In this document: in pieces, positions 8,804 to 17,835 of the stretch
How positions within the stretch are numbered: the stretch's first letter is position 1
Layout of the letters: each line of letters starts with the position of its first letter
NCBI RefSeq assembly: GCF_009600605.1
Contig: NZ_VWNA01000001.1
Span: 2,218,501 to 2,282,500 of the forward strand
Length of the DNA: 64,000 bases
Reading direction: 5' to 3'
Origin: Segnochrobactrum spirostomi
GTDB lineage: Bacteria > Pseudomonadota > Alphaproteobacteria > Rhizobiales > Segnochrobactraceae
Translations under genes and position numbers: made by a program
Notes under the pieces: model-generated
The model's input: only the letters and a program-made list of their open reading frames with translations
The model's database searches: none
Told to the model about the DNA's origin: nothing

Positions 8804-11800
8804 GGCTCTCCGAACTCTGCATCCGCCAGCCGATCGCGACCACGCTCCTGATGCTCGCGGTGGTGCTCGTCGGCATCGCCGGCTACCGCATGCTGCCGGT
8901 CGCCGCCCTGCCGGCGATCGATTTCCCGACCATCCAGGTCACCGCCTCGCTGCCCGGCGCGAGCCCGGACGTGATGGCCGCCTCGGTCGCCACGCCGCTC
9001 GAGCAGCAGCTCTCGGCGATCCCGGGCGTCACCTCGATCACCTCGTCCTCGACGCTCGGCTCCAGCCAGATCGTGCTGCAATTCGAGCTCGACCGCTCGA
9101 TCGACGCCGCCGCGCTCGACGTGCAATCGGCGATCTCGGTCGCGCAGCGCTCGCTGCCGAAGCAGATGACGACGCCGCCGTCGTTCCGGAAGGTCGATCC
9201 ATCGGCGCAGCCGGTGGTGCTCCTCGCGCTCACGTCCGACCTCATCACCCCCCAGGCCCTCGACGAATATGGCGAGGTGCTGATCGGCCAGCAGCTCTCC
9301 TCGCTGCCGGGCGTCGCCCAGGTCACCGTCTACGGCGCCAAGAAATATGCGGTGCGCATCGTCGTCGATCCGGGCGACCTCGCCGCCACCGGCCTCGCCG
9401 CCACCGACGTCGCGAACGCGGTCGCGAACCAGACCACGCCGACGCCCCTCGGCAGCCTGATCAGCGGCAAGAGCCAGCAGACCCTCGTCATCGACGGGCT
9501 GAAGCCCGACGCGACCGCGTTCCGCCGCATGGTGATCGCCGAGCGCCAGGGCGTTCCGATCCGCCTCGACGACATCGCCAAGGTCGAGAATGGCGTCGAG
9601 AACGATCAGACCGGAAGCTGGTTCAACGGCAAGCCGGCCATCGTGGTGGCGATCCAGCGCGAGCCCGGCGCCAACACCGTCGCGGTGGTCGACGCCGTGA
9701 AGTCGATGCTGCCGATCTTCCGCGCCGAACTGCCGCCCTCGGTCAACGTCTCGGTCGTCAACGACGCCTCGGTCTCGATCCGCCAGTCGGTCGCCGACGT
9801 GCAGTTCTCGCTCGGCCTCGCGGTCGCGCTCGTGGTGATGGTGATCTTCATCTTCCTGCGCTCGTTCCGCGCCACCCTGATCCCGACCCTCGCGCTGCCG
9901 GCCTCGATCGTCGGCACCTTCGCCGGCATGTACGTGCTCGGCTATTCCCTCGACAACCTGTCGCTGATGGCGCTGACCCTCTCGGTCGGCTTCGTCGTCG
10001 ACGACGCCATCGTGATGCTCGAGAACATCGTGCGCCACGTCGAGATGGGGAAGACGCCGCACCAGGCCGCGATCGACGGCTCGAAGGAGATCGGCTTCAC
10101 CATCCTGTCGATCACCATGTCGCTCGTCGCGGTGTTCATCCCCGTGCTGTTCATGGGCGGCATCGTCGGGCGGCTGTTCCACGAGTTCGCGGTGACGATC
10201 TCGATCGCCATCCTGGCCTCGGGCTTCGTGTCGCTCACCTTGTCGCCGATGCTGTGTGCGCGGCTCCTGAAGCCGCACCGCGAGGGCGAGGGGCACGACG
10301 CGAAGCCGCGTTCGCTCCTCTTCCGCATCAGCGAGGGCGCCTTCGACGGGATGCTCGCCGGTTACCGCCGCACCCTCGACTGGGTTCTCGCCCACCAGAC
10401 CATCGCCCTCATCGGCACCGTCGCGACGTTCGCGGTGACGGCGTGGCTGTTCGTCATCGTGCCGAAGGGTTTCTTCCCGATCGAGGATACCGGCCTCATC
10501 TCGGCGAACACCCAGACCGCCCAGGGCTCGTCCTTCGAGGCGACTGCCGCGATCCAGGGCAAGCTCGCCGCCCTGGTGCAGAAGGATCCCGACGTCGCCT
10601 ACGTCACCTCGACGGTCGGCGGCGGTGCCACCAGCGACTCGACCCAAGGGCGGATGTTCATCGCCCTGAAGCCGCTGGAGACGGGCCGGCCGAGCTCGAA
10701 CGACATCTCGGCCCGGCTGCGCCGCCTGCAGAACAAGGTGCCCGGCATCATCGCGACCTTCCAGCCGGTGCAGACGCTCAACGTCGCCGGCCGCACCCCG
10801 AAGGCGTCCTATCAATATACCCTGCGCAGCGCCGATACCGACACGCTCTACGATTACGCGCCGAGGCTCCAGGCGGCGATGCGGCAGATCCCGATCCTGT
10901 CCGACGTCACCACGGACCTCCAGATCAGCCAGCCACAGATCCGCCTCCATGTCGACGGCGAGCTCGCCGGACGCATGGGCGTCACGGATTCGGCGATCCG
11001 CAACACGCTCTACGATCTGTTCGGCGAATCCCAGATCTCGACGCTCTACACCGCGACCGACGATTTCTGGATCATGATGGAGACGGCGCCGGGCGTGCAG
11101 AAGGACGCGAGCGGCCTCGATTCCATCTTCGTGCGCTCGACCACCGGCGCCCTCGTGCCGCTCTCCTCGGTTGCGACCGCCGAGCGCATCGTCGGCCCGC
11201 AGAGCGTCAACCACCAGAACGAACAGCCGAGCGTGACGCTGTTCTTCAACGTCCAGCCGGGCGCCTCGCTCGGCGACGCGGTGGATGCCATCGAGAAGGC
11301 CGAGCACGACCTGCGCCGGCCGGCCACCATCAGCGCCGGCTTCTCGGGCACCGCGCAGGTGTTCCAGGAATCCCTCGGCAATCAGGGCATGCTGATCGCC
11401 GCCGCGATGCTGACGATCTATGTCGTGCTCGGCGTGCTCTACGAGAGCTTCGTGCATCCGATCACGATCCTCGTCGGCCTGCCGTCGGCCGCCGTCGGCG
11501 CGCTCCTCGCCTTGATGCTGTTCCACATGGACCTGTCGGTGATCGCGATCATCGGCATCGTCATGCTGATCGGCATCGTGAAGAAGAACGCGATCCTGAT
11601 CGTCGATTTCGCGCTTCAGCGACGGCGGGAGGGGGCGACCGCGATGGAGGCCATCCGCGAGGCGTGCCTGATGCGGTTCCGCCCGATCATCATGACGACG
11701 TTCGCGGCCTTGTTCGGCACGCTGCCGATCGCCCTCGGCATCGGCGCCGGCGCGTCGCTGCGCCAGCCGCTCGGCATCGCGGTGGTCGGCGGCCTGCTCC

Positions 11801-11943
11801 TGTCGCAGATCATCACGCTCTACACGACGCCGGTCGTCTATCTCCTGTTCGAGCGGATCGGCGACCGGGTGCGGCGCAAGAAGGCGGTGGCGGCGGAGGG
11901 GGGCGAGGCGGCTCAGGATCTCGAACTGGCGACCCGGCGGTAG
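8800..11943 (+). CDS. RND efflux pump permease (MdtB/MdtC/BepG-like, HAE1 family)
   Basis: Proton-driven inner-membrane transporter of 1047 residues, the usual length for the hydrophobe/amphiphile RND family, with 12 transmembrane helices and two large periplasmic loops. Recognisable features are the first helix LCIRQPIATTLLMLAVVLVG, the TM4 proton-relay segment SVGFVVDDAIVMLENIVRH with paired aspartates, and the repeat-half counterpart GIVKKNAILIVDFAL in TM10-11, which carries the lysine and asparagine of the relay. It overlaps the adaptor gene by four bases. Its last 31 bases also overlap, tail to tail, the antiporter gene on the other strand. Confidence 0.94.
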   Translation: MRLSELCIRQPIATTLLMLAVVLVGIAGYRMLPVAALPAIDFPTIQVTASLPGASPDVMAASVATPLEQQLSAIPGVTSITSSSTLGSSQIVLQFELDRSIDAAALDVQSAISVAQRSLPKQMTTPPSFRKVDPSAQPVVLLALTSDLITPQALDEYGEVLIGQQLSSLPGVAQVTVYGAKKYAVRIVVDPGDLAATGLAATDVANAVANQTTPTPLGSLISGKSQQTLVIDGLKPDATAFRRMVIAERQGVPIRLDDIAKVENGVENDQTGSWFNGKPAIVVAIQREPGANTVAVVDAVKSMLPIFRAELPPSVNVSVVNDASVSIRQSVADVQFSLGLAVALVVMVIFIFLRSFRATLIPTLALPASIVGTFAGMYVLGYSLDNLSLMALTLSVGFVVDDAIVMLENIVRHVEMGKTPHQAAIDGSKEIGFTILSITMSLVAVFIPVLFMGGIVGRLFHEFAVTISIAILASGFVSLTLSPMLCARLLKPHREGEGHDAKPRSLLFRISEGAFDGMLAGYRRTLDWVLAHQTIALIGTVATFAVTAWLFVIVPKGFFPIEDTGLISANTQTAQGSSFEATAAIQGKLAALVQKDPDVAYVTSTVGGGATSDSTQGRMFIALKPLETGRPSSNDISARLRRLQNKVPGIIATFQPVQTLNVAGRTPKASYQYTLRSADTDTLYDYAPRLQAAMRQIPILSDVTTDLQISQPQIRLHVDGELAGRMGVTDSAIRNTLYDLFGESQISTLYTATDDFWIMMETAPGVQKDASGLDSIFVRSTTGALVPLSSVATAERIVGPQSVNHQNEQPSVTLFFNVQPGASLGDAVDAIEKAEHDLRRPATISAGFSGTAQVFQESLGNQGMLIAAAMLTIYVVLGVLYESFVHPITILVGLPSAAVGALLALMLFHMDLSVIAIIGIVMLIGIVKKNAILIVDFALQRRREGATAMEAIREACLMRFRPIIMTTFAALFGTLPIALGIGAGASLRQPLGIAVVGGLLLSQIITLYTTPVVYLLFERIGDRVRRKKAVAAEGGEAAQDLELATRR

Positions 11944-13715
11944 GCGCCGAGCCGCGAGCGGACCCGGCTCAGCACCGTGCCGGGCCGCACCGGCCCGGTC
12001 TCGTCGGGCGGCAGGCGCAGGCCGGCGACCCGGACTTCGGACTCCACCACCTTGCGGGCCACCAGACGCGCCTCGCCGATGGCGATCTCGTCGCCCTGTT
12101 CCGGACTGTCGTCGAAGCGGCGGGCGAACACTTGCGTCACGGTGGTCTCGGCGTCCTCGCCGGCGATCGGCAGGTCGTAGAGCGCGCCGAGGGCGCCGAG
12201 CATGACGTCCCCCCGCAATTGGAACTCGCTCACCGTCGCCGCCTCGCGCAGCGAGGTCTCGCCGAGCGGGCGGAACAGCCGGTCGAGCTCGGGGACCCGG
12301 GCGGTCGGCGCGATGAAATAGAGATAATCGCTCGGCTCGATCCGAACGGCCTCGACCGGATTGAGGATTTCGCTGCCGCGGATGACGAGGATGAGCTTCG
12401 CCCAGGCCGGCAGCACGGCGGCGTGGGCGGCCGGGCTTTCGGCGAGGAGCGGATAACCCACCATTTCCTGTTCGCTCTGCCCCGGCAGGTCGAGTTCGAC
12501 CCGCGAGACCGGCCGGGTCGGCCGCTTCAGGGCGATGTCGAGCCGGCGCGCCGCGGTGGTGATGGTCCAGCCCTGGACGATGAGCGAGACGAGCACGACG
12601 ACGAAGGCGATGTTGAAATAGACGGCGGCGTTGGGCACCCCGGCGAGCGTCGGCACCGCCGCGAGGAAGATCGACACCGCGCCGCGCAGGCCGACCCACG
12701 AGACGAACAGCTTCTCCCGTCGCGAGAAGCCGAACGGGGTGAGGCAGAGCCACACCGCGAGCGGCCGGCCGAACACGATGAGGAACGCCGCGACGCCGAG
12801 CGCCGGCACGAGCACCTCGATCAGTCGCCCCGGTGAGACGAGCAGGCCGAGCACGAGGAACATCACGATCTGGCACAGCCAGGTCGCGGCGTCGTGGAAG
12901 CTCAAGACCGCCGGGAAGGCGCGCACCGGCCGGTTCCCGACCACGAGGCCGGCGAGATAGACGGCGAGGAAACCGCTGCCGTGGAGGTTCGCCGACACGC
13001 CGTAGATCAGCACCGCCATGGTGACGACGAACGGCGGATGGAGGCCCGACGGCAGGTCGAGCTTGTTGAGGCACCAGGCGATGGTGAGGCCGCCGCCGAC
13101 GCCGATCGCGCCGCCGATCGCGGCCTGAGTGGCGAGGTCGCCCAGCAGCGTCCAACTGAGCGGCGAGTCGCCCGACAGCACGGCCTGGGTGAGGAAGAGG
13201 ACGAGGAAGAGGGCGATCGGATCGTTGGTGCCGGATTCGATTTCGAGCGTGGCGCCGACCCGTCGCTTGAGCTGCATGCCGCCGGCGCGGAGCAGGAAGA
13301 ACACCGCGGCGGCATCCGTCGAGGCGATGGTGGCGCCGACGAGGAGCCCCTGGAGCAGCGACAATTTCAGAAGGTAGACGGCGACGAGGCCGGTGAGACC
13401 TGTGGTCACCAGCACGCCTACCGTCGCGAGCAACACCGCCGGACGGAAGGCGCCGCGCGCCGCGCGCACCCGTGTCCGCAGGCCGCCGTCGAACAGGATG
13501 ATGGCGAGCGAGACCGAGCCGATCAGATAGGTGAGCTGATAATCCCCGAAGGCGAGGCCGCCCGGTCCGTCCTCGCCGACGAGCATCCCGATGACGAGGA
13601 AGACGAGCAGCAGGGGGGCGCCGAACCGCGTCGCGACCAGGCTCGACAGGATGCCGATCGCGATCAGCAGCGCGCCGAACATGAGCACGGTATCGACGAA
13701 GCCGATGCTCGCCAT
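11913..13715 (-). CDS. Potassium/proton antiporter, CPA1 NhaP2 type with RCK-C and CorC-like domains
   Basis: Inner-membrane cation/proton exchanger of 600 residues. Residues 1-400 form the 12-13 helix CPA exchanger domain, with the GTNDP ion-binding motif near residue 160 (ESGTNDPIALF) and the family-typical SWVGLRGAVSIFLA near 355. It continues with a soluble RCK-C (TrkA_C) region (VIRGSEILNPVEAVRI) and a C-terminal CorC/HlyC-like domain. This architecture matches NhaP2/CvrA proteins that exchange K+ or Na+ for H+ in osmotic adaptation. The start is ATG 13715 (MASIGFVDTVLMFG). Its 3' end overlaps the convergent RND permease gene by 31 bases. Confidence 0.9.
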   Translation of the reverse strand: MASIGFVDTVLMFGALLIAIGILSSLVATRFGAPLLLVFLVIGMLVGEDGPGGLAFGDYQLTYLIGSVSLAIILFDGGLRTRVRAARGAFRPAVLLATVGVLVTTGLTGLVAVYLLKLSLLQGLLVGATIASTDAAAVFFLLRAGGMQLKRRVGATLEIESGTNDPIALFLVLFLTQAVLSGDSPLSWTLLGDLATQAAIGGAIGVGGGLTIAWCLNKLDLPSGLHPPFVVTMAVLIYGVSANLHGSGFLAVYLAGLVVGNRPVRAFPAVLSFHDAATWLCQIVMFLVLGLLVSPGRLIEVLVPALGVAAFLIVFGRPLAVWLCLTPFGFSRREKLFVSWVGLRGAVSIFLAAVPTLAGVPNAAVYFNIAFVVVLVSLIVQGWTITTAARRLDIALKRPTRPVSRVELDLPGQSEQEMVGYPLLAESPAAHAAVLPAWAKLILVIRGSEILNPVEAVRIEPSDYLYFIAPTARVPELDRLFRPLGETSLREAATVSEFQLRGDVMLGALGALYDLPIAGEDAETTVTQVFARRFDDSPEQGDEIAIGEARLVARKVVESEVRVAGLRLPPDETGPVRPGTVLSRVRSRLGAYRRVASSRS

Positions 13716-13900
13716 CGTTCCGAACCGCCTGGGTTGTGGGGTGAAGGAGCCGGCAGGCCGGCTGCGTCGCGAAAGAATAGCCGCCGCGATGCGCCGCGGC
13801 CAAGCGCTTTCCACGCACCGCAGCCCCGCGTGGCGGCGTGGCGCACCGAAGGGCAACGCGCGAGGGCCGAAAAGGACGAGGCGGACGGACGGCTGCCGGA

Positions 13901-16591
13901 TCAGCCCGGCGCGCGGTCGAGCGGCAGCTTCACGGCGGCGATCGCGGGATCGTCCGCGGAGGCGTGGATCTCGAAGCCCAGGCTCTCGCACATCGCGAGC
14001 ATGGTGCGGTTCTCGCGCAGCACCTCGCCCTCGATGAAATCGAGCCCGTCCGCCTTGGCATAATCGATCATCAGCCGCATCAGCGCCCAACCGATGCCGT
14101 GGCCCTTGAGCTCCGAGCGCACCAGCACGCCGTATTCCGCCGAGCGATGGTCGGGATCGGCATGGAGGTGGACGACGCCGAGAATCTCCCCGGTCGCCGC
14201 GTCGATCGCCGCGAAGGCCATCGCCCGGGCATAATCGAGCTGGGTCAGGCGGGCGAGGAAGGCGTGGCTGAATTCCTTGACCGGTGCGAAGAAGCGCAGC
14301 CGCAGGTCTTCCGCCGTGATGGATTCGACGAAGCGGCGATAAGCCGGCTCATCGTCGGGGCGGACCGGCCGGGCCAGCACCACTTCGCCGTCCTTGAGCG
14401 ACAGACGGCGCTCCCATTCGCCGGGATAGGGGCGGATGGCGAGCCGCGGATGGCCGAGGCGACCGGCGCGCGGTCCCGCCGGAGCGATGCGCACCCGGGC
14501 GCCGAGCGCAATCAGGCCGTCGGCGTCGGCGAGCACCGGATTGAGATCGACGTCGCGCACCGCCGGCAGGTCGACCGCCATCTGCGACAGCCGCACGAGG
14601 AGGAGGGCGACGTCGTCCGGGCTCGCGCCGACCGTGCCACCCCCGGAACCGCTTCCGGTGCCGAGCCGTCGCGCCACCCTCGTGCGCCCAACGAGACGGC
14701 GGGCCAAGGCGCGGTCGAGCGGGACGAGTTCCACCGCGGCGTCGGCGATCACCTCGACCGCCGTTCCCCCGCGGCCGATCACCACCGAGGGGCCGAACAC
14801 CGGATCGTCGGCGATGCCGGCGAGGAGCGGCACCGCATGCCGCCGCTCGATGAGGGGCTGAACCAGGAGCCCGTCCACCGCCGGGCCCTTCGATTGGGCG
14901 AGCATCTCCGTAGCGGCGGCGAGCACCGTCTCCTCGCTCGCGAGCGCGAGGCGCACGCCGCCGGCGGCATCCTTGGAGGGGAGCGACGGCGCCTCGACCT
15001 TGAGCACCACGCGGCCACCCGCGGCGAGGATCGGCCGCGCCGCCCTCACCGCGCCGTCGGCATCGGACGCCAGCACGGAATGGACGTGGGGAATGCCGTA
15101 GGCCGAGAGGAGATGGCCGATGCCGTCGGGCGACAACCAGCCGCGTCCTTCCGCGAGCTCCGCCGCGATCGCCGCGCGGGCGCGCTCGGGGTCGGTGGTG
15201 AAGTCCGACGGCAGGCTCGGCGGCGTCTCCGTCATGTGCTGCTGCGCCTCGGCGTAGCGCACCACGTTGAAGAAGCTCCGGGCCGCCTCGCCGGGCGCAT
15301 CGCGGACGAGCACGCGGGCGGTGCCGAGCCGATCGCGGGTCGCGGTGTCGAGGCCGGCGATCGCCGCGAGCACCGGCTTGCGGCCGAACGTGCGGCCCTG
15401 GGCGTCGGCGGCCGTGGCGACCGCCCCGGCGATCTCGTCGGGGCCGGTCATGATCGAGGGCGCCGCGACGGCAAGCAGGCCGTCGACGTGCGGGTCGGCG
15501 AGCACGGCGGAGATCGCCGCGCCGAACGCCGCGCCGTCCGCCTCGTCCGGCAGCACGACGGGGTTCGCATCGCTCTCGGCGCAGGCGGCGAGCGCCGCCC
15601 GCGTCGGATCGCCGAGCACCGCGAGATTGCCGCCGAGGAGGTCGTAGCGGTCCGTCGCGAGCGCGGCGAGGCTGCGGCCGTTGGCGACCACAGCGAGCCG
15701 GCCGCCGGGCACCGAGCGCAGCCGGCTGACGCTCTCGGCGGCGTCGAACATCTCGTCGAGATCGCGCACGGTGAGGCAGCCGGCGCGCATCAAGGCGGCC
15801 TCGTAGACGGCGTCCGCATGGGCGAGGCGCGCCGAATAGGTGATCCCGGTGCGCCGCCGCGCCCGGCTCTCGCCCGAGCGCAGCATGATGACGGGCTTCG
15901 AGCGCGCCGCGGCGCGGGCGGCGGAGAGGAATTTGCGCGGCGACGACACCGCTTCGAGGTGGACCAGAATGGCGCGGGTGCGCAGGTCCGCGGCGAACCA
16001 GTCGAGCAGGTCGCTGACGTCGACGTCCATCTTTTCGCCGAGCGAGACGGCGGCCGAGAAGCCGATGCCGCCGCGGCGCACCGCGAGCGCGATGGTGGCG
16101 TTGAGAATCGAGCCGGAGCGGGACACCACCGCGAGGTCGCCCGGCGGCACGGGATGGGCGGCGAGCGAGACGTCGAGCCCGAGCGCGGGCAGCGCGAGCC
16201 CGCGGCTGCCGGGGCCGAGCAGGCGCAGGCGGTGGCTGCGCGAGGCGACCAGCGTCGCGGCGCGCACGGCCGCCTCGTAGACGGGCGGCGCCGGCGGCAT
16301 CACCACGACCGCGCGCACGCCGAGAGGGCAGACCCGGCGCACGAGTTGCGGCAGGCCCATGGTGTCGCCCAGTGCAACGACGAGATCGACGCCGGCGAGG
16401 TTTTCGAAGGGGACGGCGGGCAGACCGCCGGAGTCCTCGGGGGGCAGGTCGACCGTGACCGCGCGGCCGGCGAAGGCGCCGTGAGCGATCTTCTCGGCGA
16501 GCTTGCCGGCGACGCCCGGCGGCAGGGCGGACGGCCCGATGAGGGCGATCCGGCGGGGCCGCAGCAGGGCATCGAGATTGCGGATCGTCAT
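13901..16591 (-). CDS. Pat-like protein acetyltransferase: acyl-CoA synthetase (ADP-forming)-like plus GNAT
   Basis: Large cytoplasmic protein of 896 residues. Its order is CoA-binding domain (1-130), succinyl-CoA-ligase-like domains (about 140-460, with SRSGSILNATIALAVRRGG), ATP-grasp domain (about 490-710) and a C-terminal GNAT domain (about 725-890, with YGVLVRSELKGHGIGWALM). This is the architecture of Pat/PatZ lysine acetyltransferases that silence acetyl-CoA synthetase. The position where active ADP-forming synthetases have the phosphorylated histidine (SHTGALAG) reads TYSARLAH here, so the synthetase part is probably catalytically dead and regulatory, as in known Pat enzymes. The UspA gene lies 79 bases upstream on the same strand. 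Confidence 0.88.
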   Translation of the reverse strand: MTIRNLDALLRPRRIALIGPSALPPGVAGKLAEKIAHGAFAGRAVTVDLPPEDSGGLPAVPFENLAGVDLVVALGDTMGLPQLVRRVCPLGVRAVVVMPPAPPVYEAAVRAATLVASRSHRLRLLGPGSRGLALPALGLDVSLAAHPVPPGDLAVVSRSGSILNATIALAVRRGGIGFSAAVSLGEKMDVDVSDLLDWFAADLRTRAILVHLEAVSSPRKFLSAARAAARSKPVIMLRSGESRARRRTGITYSARLAHADAVYEAALMRAGCLTVRDLDEMFDAAESVSRLRSVPGGRLAVVANGRSLAALATDRYDLLGGNLAVLGDPTRAALAACAESDANPVVLPDEADGAAFGAAISAVLADPHVDGLLAVAAPSIMTGPDEIAGAVATAADAQGRTFGRKPVLAAIAGLDTATRDRLGTARVLVRDAPGEAARSFFNVVRYAEAQQHMTETPPSLPSDFTTDPERARAAIAAELAEGRGWLSPDGIGHLLSAYGIPHVHSVLASDADGAVRAARPILAAGGRVVLKVEAPSLPSKDAAGGVRLALASEETVLAAATEMLAQSKGPAVDGLLVQPLIERRHAVPLLAGIADDPVFGPSVVIGRGGTAVEVIADAAVELVPLDRALARRLVGRTRVARRLGTGSGSGGGTVGASPDDVALLLVRLSQMAVDLPAVRDVDLNPVLADADGLIALGARVRIAPAGPRAGRLGHPRLAIRPYPGEWERRLSLKDGEVVLARPVRPDDEPAYRRFVESITAEDLRLRFFAPVKEFSHAFLARLTQLDYARAMAFAAIDAATGEILGVVHLHADPDHRSAEYGVLVRSELKGHGIGWALMRLMIDYAKADGLDFIEGEVLRENRTMLAMCESLGFEIHASADDPAIAAVKLPLDRAPG

Positions 16592-16670
16592 CGGCGTCCG
16601 GTCTCCCCCTCAAGGGCGACCGCACGGACCTCCGGCGAACCGCGCCGCCCGGGTCGAACCGGGGGCCGGC

Positions 16671-17498
16671 TCAGTGCGCCATGAGGACCGGAACGGTCAT
16701 CGCCTTCATCATGCCACGGGTCGGTCCACCGAGGATGAACTCGCGCAGCGGACTGTGAGCATAGGCGCCCATCACGACGAGATCGGCGCCGCACGTCGAC
16801 ACATGATCGAGAACTGTTGCGGGGATCGAGCGGTCGCCGCGGCTGAGGCGCTGCACCACCACCTCGAAACCGTGGCGGGCGAGGTGGAGCGCGATGTCGG
16901 AGCCGGGATCGCCCGGCAGATAGCGCTCGCCGTCGATCACCGCGACGTGGATTTCCTCGGCGAAGGTGAGCACCGGCAGGGCGGCGCGCACCGCGCGGGC
17001 GGCGGGCAGGCCACCGTCCCAAGCGATCACCACCCGCTTCAGGTGGAAGCCCTTGTCGAAGTGGCGCGGCACGATGAGGACCGGCGCGCCGGCTTCCATC
17101 ATCAAGGTCTCGATGACGGCCTCGCGCGACGGCTCCAAGGCCGCCGGATCGTCCTGGCCGACGATGGCGAGGTCGGTGAGGCGGCCGTGGGCGACCAGCC
17201 CCGACCCTTCGCCCTCGATCAGCGAGAAGGTGGCACCCTCGGTGCGCACACGCAGACCGGTCGAGAGCCCGTCGAAGGCGGCGAGGGCATCCCGCGCCCG
17301 GTCCTCGGCGTCGATGCGGGCATCTTCGACGAGTTCGACGGGGATCGGGCCACCGACATAAGCGGGGGCGATGTAGTCGCTGACCGGCGCGAGCCCGGTC
17401 ACATGGGCACCGCAGCGCTCCCCGAGTTCGAGCGCGACGCGCACCGCGTTTCGGGCGCCCTCGAGATCGACGATGGTCAGGATGTCCTTGATCTGCAT
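16671..17498 (-). CDS. Universal stress protein, tandem UspA domains
   Basis: Cytoplasmic stress protein of 275 residues with two Usp folds. The first (1-145) is degenerate. The second (about 150-275) keeps the ATP-binding signature at its end (VVMGAYAHSPLREFILGG followed by PTRGMM, the G-x2-G-x9-G-S/T type motif). It lies immediately upstream of the Pat-like gene on the same strand. Usp and Pat domains are often linked functionally or fused, so this pair may couple stress or nucleotide sensing to protein acetylation. That link is inference. Confidence 0.88.
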   Translation of the reverse strand: MQIKDILTIVDLEGARNAVRVALELGERCGAHVTGLAPVSDYIAPAYVGGPIPVELVEDARIDAEDRARDALAAFDGLSTGLRVRTEGATFSLIEGEGSGLVAHGRLTDLAIVGQDDPAALEPSREAVIETLMMEAGAPVLIVPRHFDKGFHLKRVVIAWDGGLPAARAVRAALPVLTFAEEIHVAVIDGERYLPGDPGSDIALHLARHGFEVVVQRLSRGDRSIPATVLDHVSTCGADLVVMGAYAHSPLREFILGGPTRGMMKAMTVPVLMAH

Positions 17499-17835
17499 CG
17501 CAACGTCTCCTCGATCGCGCGTGATACCGGCCCCAATCCGGCGCCCGCGTTTCTCGCAGCCGCGTCCGGAGGCGTCAATGGGGACGCGGGGGCGAATGTC
17601 GATGCGGGCGGGTCGCTCAGCCGTGGCCCCACCCCGGCGCTCCGCGCCACCCCTCCCCCTGGCAGGGAGGGGTTAAGAACGGCGAGAAAAGTGCGTCTAT
17701 TACAGTGTCTTAGCGGGGAGGTCGCCGCTCGGTCCCTCCCCAGTTGGGGGAGGGACAGGTCGCCGAAGGCGACCAGGGTGGGGCCGGCGCCGTGAGGCGC
17801 CGCGCGTCCGGGCGAGACCTATCCGTCTCGCCCCC
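17499..17835. repeat. Intergenic region with two inverted copies of a C-rich hairpin repeat
   Basis: No gene is supported. Copy A (about 17625-17674) reads CCCCACCCCGGCGCTCCGCG and continues into the hairpin ACCCCTCCC / GGGAGGGGT. Copy B (about 17731-17789) is in the opposite orientation, with hairpin GTCCCTCCCC / GGGGAGGGAC around AGTTG and the arm GGTCGCCGAAGGCGACC. A third copy lies at 23654-23704. They resemble REP-like elements found between alphaproteobacterial genes. Confidence 0.7.

Noticed and set aside
8170-13818. 1882-codon minus-strand frame across the RND and antiporter genes
   Set aside because: It is antisense to two well-defined genes over much of its length and out of frame with the antiporter for the rest; no domain text.
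13838-16684. 948-codon plus-strand frame opposite the Pat-like gene
   Set aside because: Shadow frame rich in Arg/Gly/Asp/His; the minus-strand protein has clear domain order.
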